A stretch of 64,000 nucleotides of DNA, taken from Bacteroidota bacterium. GTDB taxonomy: Bacteria; Bacteroidota; Bacteroidia; Chitinophagales; Chitinophagaceae. Of this stretch, positions 16,527 through 26,355 are shown piece after piece. Both the position numbers and the translations under genes were made by a program. Position 1 is the first letter of the stretch, and each line of letters starts with the position of its first letter. The stretch covers positions 1 through 64,000 of the forward strand of contig JAFEAB010000108.1 in the NCBI GenBank assembly GCA_018266615.1, in the 5' to 3' direction. Below the pieces are notes generated by a model. It did no database searches. It worked only from the letters and a program-made list of their open reading frames with translations, and was not told the origin of the DNA.

Positions 16527-18689
16527 ATGAAGAAACTTTTATTATTGCTTGTTTTATCGGGTGTGCTAACCACCACAAGAGCAGACGAGGGCATGTGGCT
16601 TCCCATGCTTCTGGGCAAACAGGTTTATAACGACATGGTAAAGAAAGGGCTGAAACTTTCTAAAGAGCAGCTTTACTCCATCAATAAGGCCTCTATTAAA
16701 GATGCGATTATCATTTTTGGCGGAGGTTGTACCGGTGAAATTGTGAGTAACCAGGGCCTGATTTTCACCAACCACCATTGCGGCTATGGTGCCATTGCTG
16801 CTGCCAGCGATGTACAGCACAATTACCTGCGGGATGGTTTTTACGCCTATAATAAAGACCAGGAAATACCGACCAAACTCACGGTACAATTCCTGGACCG
16901 GATTGTGGACGTTTCGAAAGAAGTGGAAACCGCTTTTAAAGGAATGAGTTGGGATGACAGAGTAAAGAACAGGCAGGAAATATATAAGAACATCACCGAT
17001 AAGGTAGCCGATAAGGAAAATGGAATGAGTGGTCGCATTTATTCTATGTTCAACGATAACCAGTACCTGATGTTTGTGTACAAAATTTACCGGGATATCC
17101 GCCTGGTGGGAACCCCGCCAGAAAGTGTGGGTAAATTTGGAGGAGATACCGATAATTGGGAATGGCCAAGGCATACCGGCGATTTTTCCGTTTTCAGGGT
17201 GTATATGTCGAAGGATGGGAAGCCGGATGAATATTCCATTGAAAATGTTCCCCTGAAACCCAAATACTTTTTACCGGTGAGCCTCAAAGGGGTAAAGGAT
17301 GGCGACTTCGCCATGATCTTTGGGTACCCCGGAGGTACCAACCGCTACGAAACCAGCTATGGGATAAAACTAAAAAATGACATTGATAATCCGTCTCTCG
17401 TAGCATTGCGTGCAATTCGCCTGAAATATATGCACGAACAGATGATAAAGGACCCTGCCGTTAAACTCAAACTGGCTTCTAACTATGCCAGCGTGGCCAA
17501 TTACTGGAAGTTTTTTGACGGGGAAACCAAGCAACTGAAAAAATTTCATACCTACGACCAAAAGCAACAATATGAGAAAGACTTCAGTAAATGGGCAAAA
17601 GGAAAACCCGACTACGAAAACCTCATGAGTGAATACGAGAAAAACTATGCCGCCTGGGCACCCTATGCCAAACATCGCCAATACATCCGGGAAGGTATTT
17701 TAGGCTCTCCACTTGCCGCCTTTGCCTCTACCCTCGAAAGACTGGAATCGGTCCTGCAAAAACAAGGCGCTTCGGCAAAAGATCTTGAAAATGCTAAAAC
17801 AATGGCAGAAGCTTCGCGCAAACGATTTATAGAGTCAGAAAACATACCAAGTGATGAAAAAATCCTGGGAGCCGTAACAATGGCTTTTTATAATGATATT
17901 GACAAAGACCAGTATCCAATTGGCTTTTATGAGGGATTAAAAAACAGCTATGGTCCGCTGGACGATGATGCCACTTTCAAAAAATGGGCTCATGATGTTT
18001 TTACCAATACCCTGTTGCTTAATGACAGTAAATGGAATAAATTTATGGAGCATCCCGATGCAGCTACATTGCAGGCCGATCCTGCATTCGCCTTTGCTTC
18101 GGCATTTGTAGGTAATTATACCGATAAATACAGCCCCCTTTACACGGCATTTCTCAATAAAAACAATGAGCTGAATCATTGGTATATGAAAGGAATAATG
18201 GAAATGCAACCCGAGGCCGTTAATAAAATGTACCCCGATGCCAACTTTAGTATGAGGGTAAGCTATGGCAGCGTAAAAAGTTATGTCCCCCGGGATGCGG
18301 TTAAATATGACTACATCACCACCAGTAAGGGGGTGCTGGAAAAATACATACCCGGCGATTATGAGTTCGATCTTCCCGCCAAACAGGTAGAACTGTTTAA
18401 GAAAAAAGATTTTGGCAGGTACATCGATAAAACTAAAAAAGACCTGGTTGTAGGTTTCATAACTACCAACGACATTACGGGAGGAAATAGTGGCAGCCCT
18501 GTAATTGATGGAAACGGACATCTGATCGGACTTGCTTTTGATGGAAATTATGAAGCCTTAAGCCACAAAATTGCATTCGATAAAAACCTGAACCGTACCA
18601 TTTGTGTTGATGTTCGTTACGTTCTTTGGTGTATTGACAAATTGGGCGGGGCGAAAAATATTATTGATGAATTGAAACTGGTTCCCTAA
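16527..18689 (+). CDS. S46 family dipeptidyl peptidase (DPP7/DPP11-like)
   Basis: 720 residues from the ATG at 16527, giving a clean signal peptide (1-19). An in-frame TTG at 16506 falls inside the promoter. The chymotrypsin-like triad is intact: H84 in FTNHHCGYGA, Asp near 219 in WPRHTGDFS, and Ser near 655 in GGNSGSPV. DPP7/DPP11 enzymes release dipeptides from oligopeptides in the periplasm of Bacteroidota. The residue that sets Asp/Glu versus hydrophobic specificity was not located, so subtype is open. A strong terminator follows the stop. Confidence 0.94.
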   Translation: MKKLLLLLVLSGVLTTTRADEGMWLPMLLGKQVYNDMVKKGLKLSKEQLYSINKASIKDAIIIFGGGCTGEIVSNQGLIFTNHHCGYGAIAAASDVQHNYLRDGFYAYNKDQEIPTKLTVQFLDRIVDVSKEVETAFKGMSWDDRVKNRQEIYKNITDKVADKENGMSGRIYSMFNDNQYLMFVYKIYRDIRLVGTPPESVGKFGGDTDNWEWPRHTGDFSVFRVYMSKDGKPDEYSIENVPLKPKYFLPVSLKGVKDGDFAMIFGYPGGTNRYETSYGIKLKNDIDNPSLVALRAIRLKYMHEQMIKDPAVKLKLASNYASVANYWKFFDGETKQLKKFHTYDQKQQYEKDFSKWAKGKPDYENLMSEYEKNYAAWAPYAKHRQYIREGILGSPLAAFASTLERLESVLQKQGASAKDLENAKTMAEASRKRFIESENIPSDEKILGAVTMAFYNDIDKDQYPIGFYEGLKNSYGPLDDDATFKKWAHDVFTNTLLLNDSKWNKFMEHPDAATLQADPAFAFASAFVGNYTDKYSPLYTAFLNKNNELNHWYMKGIMEMQPEAVNKMYPDANFSMRVSYGSVKSYVPRDAVKYDYITTSKGVLEKYIPGDYEFDLPAKQVELFKKKDFGRYIDKTKKDLVVGFITTNDITGGNSGSPVIDGNGHLIGLAFDGNYEALSHKIAFDKNLNRTICVDVRYVLWCIDKLGGAKNIIDELKLVP

Positions 18690-18717
18690 CCTCATTTTTC
18701 AAGAAATTCTATTCTTG

Positions 18718-18750
18718 CAGGGATTGCTTTTGGGCAATCCCTGTTTATTT
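18718..18750 (+). terminator. Intrinsic terminator after the S46 peptidase
   Basis: 10-bp perfect stem CAGGGATTGC/GCAATCCCTG (18718-18727 and 18734-18743), 6-nt loop, then TTTATTTT. Confidence 0.9.
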
Positions 18751-18966
18751 TAAAAAAATACAACAGGGATGCTTGCATTTTATAATCGCAGGTTGTATTT
18801 TGTGCTTCAAACACTTACAAATCTACCTATCCTCACGGCTTCCGTGTAAATGCTCCTTATTGGCAACAACCCACGGAAATCTCCGAAAGCCATCATTTAT
18901 CCACTCCCGTTAGTTTTATTAATTATTGGCAGGCTTTATGTATTGTTTACTATTAAACAAACTCCA

Positions 18967-19458
18967 ATGAATTTTAATTTGCAACTGGAAGTTAACGGAG
19001 TACCAACAGCCGTATTCATTGAAGAAATCCCGCATCGATACCACCATATGTGCAGGGCCAGTTTTCAAAACGGGTATGAGAACATTTTCTTCACAGACTG
19101 TGAAACCGGGAAATGGATTGAAGAAACCCTGGGGTTTACAGCACTTGCGGCAGCCCTGGGAAAGGAAATTCAAAAGCACCTCCGGTCTCCCTTTCATGTC
19201 CCTAAATTGCTTACCTGGCACAATCAGTATATTAATAACAAGTATTTTTCATTTGGGTTCTTCATGTATCTGAATGGGACCCAAAAGCTTTACCAGATTT
19301 ACAATTCCGACAGGAAATATCTGTACACCCTAACCGAAATGAAAAACGAAGAATGGCAAATATTAGGAAACACGAATAATTATTATTCCCACCTGGATAT
19401 TTTCTTCCTCAAAAACATAGTGCAGGCACTCGCATTATATTCCGAAAAGGTAAAATAA
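18967..19458 (+). CDS. Hypothetical protein
   Basis: 163 residues from the ATG at 18967. The frame is open back to 18850, but the extra residues look like a translated leader. It is soluble, with no signal peptide. The N-terminal half (LQLEVNGVPTAVFIEEIPHRY) is beta-rich and the C-terminal half holds aromatic-rich segments such as YFSFGFFMYLNG. I recognise no family. It stands alone between two noncoding stretches. Confidence 0.65.
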   Translation: MNFNLQLEVNGVPTAVFIEEIPHRYHHMCRASFQNGYENIFFTDCETGKWIEETLGFTALAAALGKEIQKHLRSPFHVPKLLTWHNQYINNKYFSFGFFMYLNGTQKLYQIYNSDRKYLYTLTEMKNEEWQILGNTNNYYSHLDIFFLKNIVQALALYSEKVK

Positions 19459-19844
19459 CCTGCAGACCGGTTTCCGGATATCCGGAAGGAACAGCACAAA
19501 GGCAATTATATTTTCTTTAGCCAAACGAGTATAACGGTGATGAAAAACCGAATTTGAAATCTATCTCCGTTTACGGTTAATCCCTGCCACGCGCACTTCT
19601 TTTCTTTTTTCGGATTATCTATGATTCCGATTTAATTTTCTTTTCCCCCATTATTTCTGCTTCTGTAATCCCATTTTTTCTCAGCATGGGAGCAAAATAG
19701 TGCCTTACACCCTGCCTAAAATCAGCAATTCCTTAACAGTAAAATTCGTAAATTTAATACCCATCTTCCTCCGAATAACCTTCCAAATCACTGCCGGTAT
19801 TTTAAAAAATTAATAAACTCGTTTTTTTATCAAAAATCGTTGTT
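19459..19844. other. 386-bp intergenic region with a 16-bp palindrome
   Basis: A perfect dyad TTCCGGATATCCGGAA lies at 19472-19487, 13 bases after the previous stop. It may help end transcription, but it has no loop and no T-run. The rest is AT-rich and I see no gene. No promoter box was found for the gene at 19845. Confidence 0.5.
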
Positions 19845-20078
19845 ATGAAAAATTCAAAAGTACTTTCCGCCCTTTTGCTGGGAGCCGCAGCCGGTGCAAT
19901 TCTCGGTATATTGTTTGCTCCCGAAAGCGGTGCAGAAACCCGAAAGAAAATTAAAAAGAAATCGAAAGAATTTGGCGACAGGTTAAAAACTTCCATAAAC
20001 GATATCGGAGAAAATATCTCTGAAAAGTTTTCGTCTGTTAAAAGGGAAGCAGATGATCTTTTAAACCAAAAGAGTTAG
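19845..20078 (+). CDS. YtxH domain protein
   Basis: 77 residues. One Gly/Ala-rich hydrophobic segment (residues 8-26, LLLGAAAGAILGILFAPESG) followed by a charged amphipathic tail gives the YtxH pattern, including the APESGAETRKKI signature. This is a small membrane-anchored envelope-stress protein of unknown mechanism. It is the first of three closely spaced genes (27-base gap to the next). Confidence 0.88.
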   Translation: MKNSKVLSALLLGAAAGAILGILFAPESGAETRKKIKKKSKEFGDRLKTSINDIGENISEKFSSVKREADDLLNQKS

Positions 20079-20105
20079 CCAAAAAGAAATAAATAAAATA
20101 CAAAC

Positions 20106-20495
20106 ATGAATCAGGATGAAAGGCAGTATTCCTCCCACAAAAATGAGGAAGGAGGGTTTTCATATACAAAGGACCAATTAGAATCCTTATTGGAACAGGC
20201 GGGAGAATATGCTGAAACACGTCTAAAGTTATGGCAATATAAGGCCATTCACAAAACCAGCGATCTTTTAGCAACGGCCATTTCCGGGTTACTAGTTGCC
20301 CTCGCCTTCCTCTTCTTTTTGGGCCTGTTTAATATCGCTCTGGCTTTCTTTATCGGCAGTCTGCTCGGAAAAACCTACTGGGGGTTTTTCATCCTGGCCG
20401 GGATTTATTTGCTTATATGGTTCATTTTTAGGGCAGGGAATAACCGCTGGTTTAAAGTCCCTCTTACCAACTTTATCATTAAAAAGTTTTTCTAA
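20106..20495 (+). CDS. Phage holin family (holin-X-like) membrane protein
   Basis: 129 residues. A soluble N-terminal helix (KDQLESLLEQAGEYAETRLKLWQYK) is followed by two transmembrane segments (about 55-80 and 85-105). This is the pattern of the putative Actinobacteriota holin-X superfamily, which in Bacteroidota is chromosomal and not linked to phage. The middle gene of the YtxH operon, two bases before the next start. A role in envelope stress is likely but not shown. Confidence 0.8.
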   Translation: MNQDERQYSSHKNEEGGFSYTKDQLESLLEQAGEYAETRLKLWQYKAIHKTSDLLATAISGLLVALAFLFFLGLFNIALAFFIGSLLGKTYWGFFILAGIYLLIWFIFRAGNNRWFKVPLTNFIIKKFF

Positions 20496-20497
20496 TC

Positions 20498-20917
20498 ATG
20501 GCCATTACAACCAAAGCGGAATTGGAAGCAGCCATTGAAAAACTGGAACAGAAACAGGTTGTTCAAAAACAGGAATTGATTGCACAATTCAGAAAAACGA
20601 AAGACAGCCTGGATCCTGTAAACATAGCAAAGGGAGCATTAAATAAATGGGTTTCCTCTTCGGGGATAATAGAGGGGGTTCTGCCTACGCTAACGGGATT
20701 AGCGGCCGGTTTCCTTTCAAAAAAAATAGTTACGGGACGATCTCCCGGGCCAATAAAAAAGTTGGTGGGTGAGTTATTACAAATAGCAATCGCCAAAGCC
20801 GGCATTTCCAATGCCGATAAAATAAGGGCATATGGGATTGCCCTATATCATGCCATTACCGGCCATTCAAAAAAGAAAGTAGGGGAAGAGCTAATCTCTG
20901 CCGATGACCCTAACTGA
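20498..20917 (+). CDS. Hypothetical protein in the YtxH operon
   Basis: 139 residues. An N-terminal coiled-coil-like helix (residues 5-35, rich in E, K and Q) is followed by a Gly/Ala-rich, weakly hydrophobic stretch (LPTLTGLAAGFLSKKIV) and a C-terminal helix. The triad YtxH, holin-like protein and a helical protein of this size recurs in Bacteroidota, so it probably works with its neighbours at the membrane. Function unknown. Confidence 0.75.
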   Translation: MAITTKAELEAAIEKLEQKQVVQKQELIAQFRKTKDSLDPVNIAKGALNKWVSSSGIIEGVLPTLTGLAAGFLSKKIVTGRSPGPIKKLVGELLQIAIAKAGISNADKIRAYGIALYHAITGHSKKKVGEELISADDPN

Positions 20918-20921
20918 GAAA

Positions 20922-21698
20922 TCAGGATGATTTTTGTTTAAACTTTTCAATTGCCTTTTTTGCAAAATCACGGAGAATAAGTTCGCCACTTATCCTGGCC
21001 CGTTCGAATAACAATTTATCCCAGTGGGCAGTTCCCTCCCAAATTATCTGCTTTAGGGCCTGCATGGCTTCCGGACTATAACCGGCAAGCGTATTACTCA
21101 ACCTGCTAACCGATTCTTCGAGGTTATCCAGGGTTTCGTGCACTTCGGAAAACAATCCCTTGCGCTTTGCCCAATCGCTGTTCCTCCACATAGATGCATC
21201 AATGGAAAGCGCAGCAAAGGCAGCATGGCCAATCTTTCTTTCAACCGCCGGTCCAACCACAAAAGGGCCAATTCCAATTGCCAGTTCACTCAGTTTCACA
21301 TCTGCCTTATGTAGGGCTATGGCATAATCGGCTGCCGCAGCAAGCCCCACTCCGCCGCCCACACATTTCCCCTGAATCCTTGCAATAATCAGTTTTGGGC
21401 AGGTGCGCATGGCATTAATCACTTTGGCAAATCCACTAAAGAAAAGGAAGCCGGTATCTTTATCCTTAATTTGAACCAGTTCATCAAACGAGGCTCCTGC
21501 ACAGAAAGTCTTTTCGCCACCGCTCTTAAGGATGAGGACCCTTGTTTCCTCGCGGTTGCCGGCCGAAATAATTTCGCCGGCAAGGGTTTCCAAAATTTTT
21601 CCCGGAAGGGAGTTACTTTGGGGATGAAAGAATTCAATCGTTGTTATCCCGTTATGGGTTTCTGTTTTAACATAACCTCCGGCAATTTCTTTAATCAT
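20922..21698 (-). CDS. Enoyl-CoA hydratase/isomerase (crotonase) family protein
   Basis: 258 residues with the crotonase fold. Oxyanion-hole segments are FCAGASFDEL and GKCVGGGVGLAAAADYA, and a candidate acidic catalytic residue is in LSELAIGIGP. The other usual Glu is replaced in GGGVGL, so it may isomerise rather than hydrate. It lies 11 bases after paaZ, so a role in the CoA-thioester steps of phenylacetate or similar aromatic degradation is likely. No other paa genes are in the window. Confidence 0.85.
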   Translation of the reverse strand: MIKEIAGGYVKTETHNGITTIEFFHPQSNSLPGKILETLAGEIISAGNREETRVLILKSGGEKTFCAGASFDELVQIKDKDTGFLFFSGFAKVINAMRTCPKLIIARIQGKCVGGGVGLAAAADYAIALHKADVKLSELAIGIGPFVVGPAVERKIGHAAFAALSIDASMWRNSDWAKRKGLFSEVHETLDNLEESVSRLSNTLAGYSPEAMQALKQIIWEGTAHWDKLLFERARISGELILRDFAKKAIEKFKQKSS

Positions 21699-21709
21699 AA
21701 ATGATCGCT

Positions 21710-23779
21710 TTAACTCAGTTTATTTTTCATTTGCACCATGGTTAAAATGGTTCCTACGCCAACGGCTTCATCGGTATCATCAAAAATTTCAACCAGCCAT
21801 TTAACTATCCCCTTAGGAATATCTGCGCCTCTTACGGTAGCATCTTCTTTCATTTCCTGGGCCGTTTTTTCCTTGCAGGTAAACCGGATATAAATAGAAG
21901 TTCCGGGATAAACCGGTTTGGTAAACCGTAATTCATCAATACCATAATTAAGTAACACCGGATTTTTATCATAGCTATCTACAAACAAACCCGCTGCGGC
22001 GCTTATTAAGAAATACCCATGTGCCACCTGTTGTTCAAACATAGTCCCGTTGAAATCAGTATCCTTTATATGGGCATAAAAATGATCTCCCGAAAGATCC
22101 GCAAATGCATCAATATCTTTTGATGAAATTAATCGCTTCTCGGTTATAAGCTGGTCACCGATTTCCAATTCTTCAAAATACTTTTTGAATGGATGAATTC
22201 CTTCCCGATTTCCCCTTGCATGTTGCTGGTACACGGAAGATACGGCAGAAATCATGGAAGGCGAACCCTGGATTGCAGTACGTTGCAGGTAGTGCCGGAT
22301 TCCACGCAGTCCACCCATTTCTTCCCCGCCACCCGCTCTTCCAGGTCCGCCATGCACCAGCATTGGTAACGGTGAGCCATGTCCGGTACTTTCTTTGGCA
22401 CATTCCTGATTCAAAATAAGAATCCTTCCATGGTATGTTGCAGCATTGATTACATATTCCCTTGCAATTTTTGCATCTGCTGTAACAATAGAAGAGCAAA
22501 GGCTACCCTTCCCCAACTTACTTAATGCAATCGCCTCATCCACTCCTTTATACGGCATGATGGTACTCACCGGGCCAAAGGCTTCCACATCATGCGGTTC
22601 TGAAGAAGCAAAGGGTGAATCATTCATCAACAATATCGGGCTGATAAATGCACCCTTCTTAGCATCGGCATCCATTACTTCCACACTGTCCAACGAGCCG
22701 TAAATAATTTGAGAAGTAGCAAGTAGTTTGTTCAATTGGGTTTTTACTTCTTCTCGTTGTTCTTTACCGGCAAGGGACCCCATTCTCACTTTTTCATTGG
22801 CCGGGTTACCAATAACGGTTTTCGCCAGTTCCGGTTTGAGCCCCTTCCACACGTCTTCCATTTTATTTTCGGGAACAAAAATGCGGCGGATGGCGGTACA
22901 TTTCTGGCCGGCCTTCACCGTCATTTCCTTTTTAACCTCTTTTATAAAGATGTCCCATTCGGGCATACCCGGGGCCACATCCTCCCCCAGCACAATACAG
23001 TTCAGGGAATCCGCTTCCAGGTTAAAGGGTACATTATGTTGAAGGATTACGGGATGTGATTTCAATTTAAGCCCGGTGCCGGCCGATCCGGTAAAAGTGA
23101 CCACATCCTGGCTCTCCACATGCGAAAGCAAATCGCCGGCGCTACCGCAAATGAGTTGCAACGCTCCTTCGGGGAGAATTTTTGAAGCAATGATTTCCTT
23201 CACTACCGCTTCGGTAAGAAAAGAAGTAACCGTGGCCGGTTTCACAACTGCGGGTACGCCTGCCAGTAAGTTAACTGCAATTTTTTCGAGCATTCCCCAA
23301 ACCGGAAAATTATAGGCATTGATGTGAATGGCAACACCTTCCTTTGGCACCAGGATGTGATGCCCCATAAAGCTGTTATTTTTTCCCAGGTTCACCGGGT
23401 CGCCATCCAGGGCAAAAATTTCATCCGGTAATTTCCTTCTAAGGGAGGCATTCGAAAACAAATTTCCAATTCCACCCTCAATATCGATCCAGCTATCCAT
23501 ACGGGTAGCTCCGGTGCGATAGCTTATTGCATAAAACTGTTCTTTTTTACTCAGCAGGTGAATAGCCAGGGCGCGCAACATCCTGCCTCTTTCCTGAAAA
23601 GTCATTTTCCGAAGCGCCGCGTTTCCCTTTTTCCGTGCATAGGCCAATGCCGCTTTAAAATCGAGCCCCCGGGTACTGGCAAAACCAATAGTATCACCGG
23701 TAACGGCATCAAACAATTCCTGGCCTTCCCCATCGCCGGTTATCCACTGGCCGGAAAGATAATTTTCTAATTTGCGCAT
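21710..23779 (-). CDS. paaZ: Bifunctional PaaZ (aldehyde dehydrogenase and enoyl-CoA hydratase)
   Basis: 689 residues. Residues 1-520 form an aldehyde dehydrogenase with catalytic C294 in [11 protein letters not shown]. Residues about 535-689 form a MaoC hydratase ([28 protein letters not shown]). This fusion is PaaZ, which hydrolytically opens the oxepin-CoA ring and oxidises the resulting semialdehyde in phenylacetate degradation. The next gene on the same strand is a crotonase. A promoter is visible at 23808-23840. Confidence 0.95.
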   Translation of the reverse strand: MRKLENYLSGQWITGDGEGQELFDAVTGDTIGFASTRGLDFKAALAYARKKGNAALRKMTFQERGRMLRALAIHLLSKKEQFYAISYRTGATRMDSWIDIEGGIGNLFSNASLRRKLPDEIFALDGDPVNLGKNNSFMGHHILVPKEGVAIHINAYNFPVWGMLEKIAVNLLAGVPAVVKPATVTSFLTEAVVKEIIASKILPEGALQLICGSAGDLLSHVESQDVVTFTGSAGTGLKLKSHPVILQHNVPFNLEADSLNCIVLGEDVAPGMPEWDIFIKEVKKEMTVKAGQKCTAIRRIFVPENKMEDVWKGLKPELAKTVIGNPANEKVRMGSLAGKEQREEVKTQLNKLLATSQIIYGSLDSVEVMDADAKKGAFISPILLMNDSPFASSEPHDVEAFGPVSTIMPYKGVDEAIALSKLGKGSLCSSIVTADAKIAREYVINAATYHGRILILNQECAKESTGHGSPLPMLVHGGPGRAGGGEEMGGLRGIRHYLQRTAIQGSPSMISAVSSVYQQHARGNREGIHPFKKYFEELEIGDQLITEKRLISSKDIDAFADLSGDHFYAHIKDTDFNGTMFEQQVAHGYFLISAAAGLFVDSYDKNPVLLNYGIDELRFTKPVYPGTSIYIRFTCKEKTAQEMKEDATVRGADIPKGIVKWLVEIFDDTDEAVGVGTILTMVQMKNKLS

Positions 23780-24110
23780 AGCACGTTAATTGAACTGCAA
23801 AACTAAGATTTGAAACCCTTCGGGAAAAGCAAAATACCAAGAGAAGGAAATTGGTAAATACAGAATGCTAAAAATCGGGTCGGTTCTACTCCTGAATTCC
23901 ATTCTTTTTGATCTGAATCCCAAAAATTCAGTTCCTGTTCAATCATCCCTTTGGAGTTTAAAAATCTCATTGACGGTTATTTTGAAGACATTATAGATTT
24001 TTCTCGCAAGAACGGTAGATAGTATTACTACCGTTCAATCTTGCACTCCTACCCAATAGAAGCACTTCCCCCGTCCCATTGCCAACCTGTTTGTTGGCGG
24101 CAGTCCATCC
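23780..24110. other. 331-bp intergenic region with a long inverted repeat
   Basis: Besides the paaZ promoter, it contains GAACGGTAG (24010-24018) and CTACCGTTC (24028-24036), perfect 9-bp arms around nine bases, with outer GCAA/TTGC at 24006-24009 and 24041-24044. No T-run follows on either strand. No gene was seen. Confidence 0.6.
23808..23840 (-). promoter_or_regulatory. Promoter of paaZ
   Basis: Minus strand: TTG (23840-23838), 22 bases, TAGTTTTG (23815-23808), then a 28-base leader to the ATG at 23779. Confidence 0.6.
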
Positions 24111-24461
24111 TTATTGCTTAATTTCAACACTTATTACCTGTAAGTTATTTTCTCCAATATTTTTTAAAGAATGTGGTATTAATGGCTCAGACCATAATGC
24201 AGTATTGGGGAGGGGTTTATTCGGAAAATTTCTCGAATCTACCATAATATTCCCGGTTGCATCATACCGAATAAAATCTGACCAACTGAGGATATAAAGT
24301 GAAGCTGGAAACCGATGGGTATGAACTTTCGTGATTTCTCCAGGCAAAATTAACGTGTCTAACACACCCACAAAATTATTTTCAAATAGCAGTTTGTGAT
24401 GTTCTGGAGCTGCAACTAAAGCATCAAGGCTGTCATCCCAAGTCCATATAATATCATTCAT
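24111..24461 (-). CDS. Small cupin-like protein
   Basis: 116 residues. The pattern fits a single cupin barrel with TLILPGEITKVHTHRFPASLYIL as motif 1 (H-x-H) and a second half around LIPHSLKNIGENNLQVISVEI. The gene is more AT-rich than its neighbours and lies between two AT-rich noncoding stretches, which hints at transfer or decay nearby. The start is preceded by TAAATTTTGCAGT, close to the TAnnTTTG-N4-ATG arrangement. Substrate unknown. Confidence 0.75.
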   Translation of the reverse strand: MNDIIWTWDDSLDALVAAPEHHKLLFENNFVGVLDTLILPGEITKVHTHRFPASLYILSWSDFIRYDATGNIMVDSRNFPNKPLPNTALWSEPLIPHSLKNIGENNLQVISVEIKQ

Positions 24462-24783
24462 ACTGCAAAATTTACTATGGGTTATTGCTTACAAATGTAT
24501 TTCTGTATTTGGAGTTGGCGGTAAAAGCACAGCAACAGTAAAAAAGCAGGTCAATGTTTCGGATTAAAATATTTCAATTACCCAAACTGCAACAATGTCT
24601 ATTCCGGATGTATAGATAACCTTCTTTTCCCAATAGTTCCCGTCAGAAGAAGGTAGGAGAAGTATTTCCTGGAATTGGCATAAGCGGAAATTTATCATAC
24701 TCTGGCGTACAAAACCACTTAGCCTGCCCGGAACAATATTTTAGATGAATAGCATAAACCCCTCATCCCACAGTTTTTTCCTA
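24462..24783. other. 322-bp intergenic region, AT-rich
   Basis: Contains ACCTTCTT (24619-24626) and AAGAAGGT (24647-24654) as 8-bp inverted arms. No gene recognised; it may be decayed DNA. Confidence 0.4.
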
Positions 24784-25272
24784 TCACTTCAAATGAGAGC
24801 GCAACATCCAGGCCGTAGTTTCGTGCTGTTCCATTAGGGAAGTCAGGTAGTCGATGGTGCCATATGCTAACTCCACTTCCTTCTGCAACTTTGAAATACT
24901 TTCCCGAAGATGAATTATAATAGCTTCGTGATCGGAAAGCAGGCGGCGGAAAAAACTTAAACTGTCATTCCCTTCAGTGGCTTCTTCCGAAAGGTGGGTA
25001 ATTTTAAGATAGGTTTTCATGGTAGCCGGTGCATAATGGCCAATTTTTCTTATTCTTTCGGCCACTTCGTCTACAATGTTCTCTAATTCCGTATATAATT
25101 GTTCAAAATAGGTGTGAGCCGTATGAAAGTCGGGGCCTTCAATATTCCAATGGGCATTCCGGGTTTTTAAATAAAGTAAAAACTCATCTGCCAAAAGGGG
25201 TTCCATAATTTCTGCGATAATTTCGGTTTGCTTTGGGGTGAGGCCTATATCTGCTTTTTTCATTTTATTCAA
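24784..25272 (-). CDS. dps: Dps-family ferritin-like protein
   Basis: 162 residues. Four-helix ferritin-like protein with the Dps interface ferroxidase residues: H41 in NAHWNIEG, H53, and D68/E72 in NIVDEVAERI. Dps dodecamers oxidise and store iron with H2O2 and shield DNA. A short basic N-terminus is present. Transcribed alone. Confidence 0.93.
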   Translation of the reverse strand: MNKMKKADIGLTPKQTEIIAEIMEPLLADEFLLYLKTRNAHWNIEGPDFHTAHTYFEQLYTELENIVDEVAERIRKIGHYAPATMKTYLKITHLSEEATEGNDSLSFFRRLLSDHEAIIIHLRESISKLQKEVELAYGTIDYLTSLMEQHETTAWMLRSHLK

Positions 25273-25504
25273 TTTTCGATTTTAACGAACGGAATTATTC
25301 CTATTCAATATGAATGTAAAACAATCTACCGGTCATAAAGTTGAACAGGGGAAATATTTATGAGTCCTTTTCCGAAGCAATCCACTTCATTTTTTATCCG
25401 GGGCCCGCTAATCCAAGCTGCTGGCAGCAGGAGGGGCCTTCCAACAGGAACCATTCCGGTTTCATAGCAGAAAAATTCAAATGAAAAATAGGAACCGCGG
25501 AAAA

Positions 25505-26095
25505 TCAGCCTACAATTTCCGGTTTGTGCTTATCAATTTCGTGGCAAAGAAATTGGAAGATTGAATCAATAGACCCCTCACCCTTAATAATTTCCACCTT
25601 ATTGAACTTTTTATAATAATCAGCAACTGCGGCTGTTTTATTATAATATTCTACAATTCTGGCACGGATAACCTGTTCATTTGTGTCATCTGATCTTCCG
25701 CTTGTTTCTCCTCTTTTTAAAAGCCGCCTTACCAGCTCATCTTCTGAAACATGTAATGCGAGCATGGTATTAATGGCGCTGTGCTTTTGGGCCAGCAGGT
25801 TATCCAGCGCTTCGGCTTGTGCAGCCGTACGGGGAAAGCCATCGAAAAGAAACCCTTTTGCATCCGGGTTAGCATCCAATGCTGCATCAATCATTCCAAT
25901 TACCACCGAATCTGGTACAAGCTGGCCTTTATCCATCAATTTTTTGGCTTCCATTCCTAAATCTGTTTTCCGGGAAATTTCAGAACGCAACAGATCGCCC
26001 GTACTGAGGTGTTTTAAACCATAACGGGTAACCAGTCGTTCACTTTGCGTTCCTTTACCACTACCCGGAGGGCCAAAAAGAATAATATTGAACAT
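25505..26095 (-). CDS. adk: Adenylate kinase
   Basis: 196 residues from the ATG at 26095, which places the P-loop GPPGSGKGT at residues 8-16 as usual. The longer open frame (to 26206) has no support. Motifs STGDLLR, FDGFPRT and the Arg-rich RLLKRGETSGRSDDT are present. The LID is the short, zinc-free form. It interconverts AMP, ADP and ATP. Confidence 0.95.
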   Translation of the reverse strand: MFNIILFGPPGSGKGTQSERLVTRYGLKHLSTGDLLRSEISRKTDLGMEAKKLMDKGQLVPDSVVIGMIDAALDANPDAKGFLFDGFPRTAAQAEALDNLLAQKHSAINTMLALHVSEDELVRRLLKRGETSGRSDDTNEQVIRARIVEYYNKTAAVADYYKKFNKVEIIKGEGSIDSIFQFLCHEIDKHKPEIVG

Positions 26096-26322
26096 GTTCA
26101 CTTTTTCTTGGTTATTGATGAAGCAGACGGTTAAACAGGATATTTTACGTAACGGCCGCTTTTGAGGTGGTAAATATAACTCAATATCGGGAAGAGAGAT
26201 GGGCAAACAGGAGGATTATTAAACGTTTTCTTTTATTCGTTTGAATTATTGATATTTTTTCAAATGATTCTCCTAAATCTTTAATACTTTTCGAGCCGTC
26301 GGGGTATTTATACCGTAACAAG

Positions 26323-26330
26323 TATTTTTG
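26323..26330 (+). promoter_or_regulatory. -7 promoter element TATTTTTG
   Basis: Matches TAnnTTTG, 25 bases before the ATG at 26356. No TTG at the expected distance upstream. Confidence 0.45.
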
Positions 26331-26355
26331 CTAATATCGAATAAATTAATGCTTT

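Noticed and set aside
16364..16618. N-terminal extension of the GH3-type gene
   Set aside because: It would overlap the S46 gene start and its promoter; the family begins at MTLIDIRLPK.
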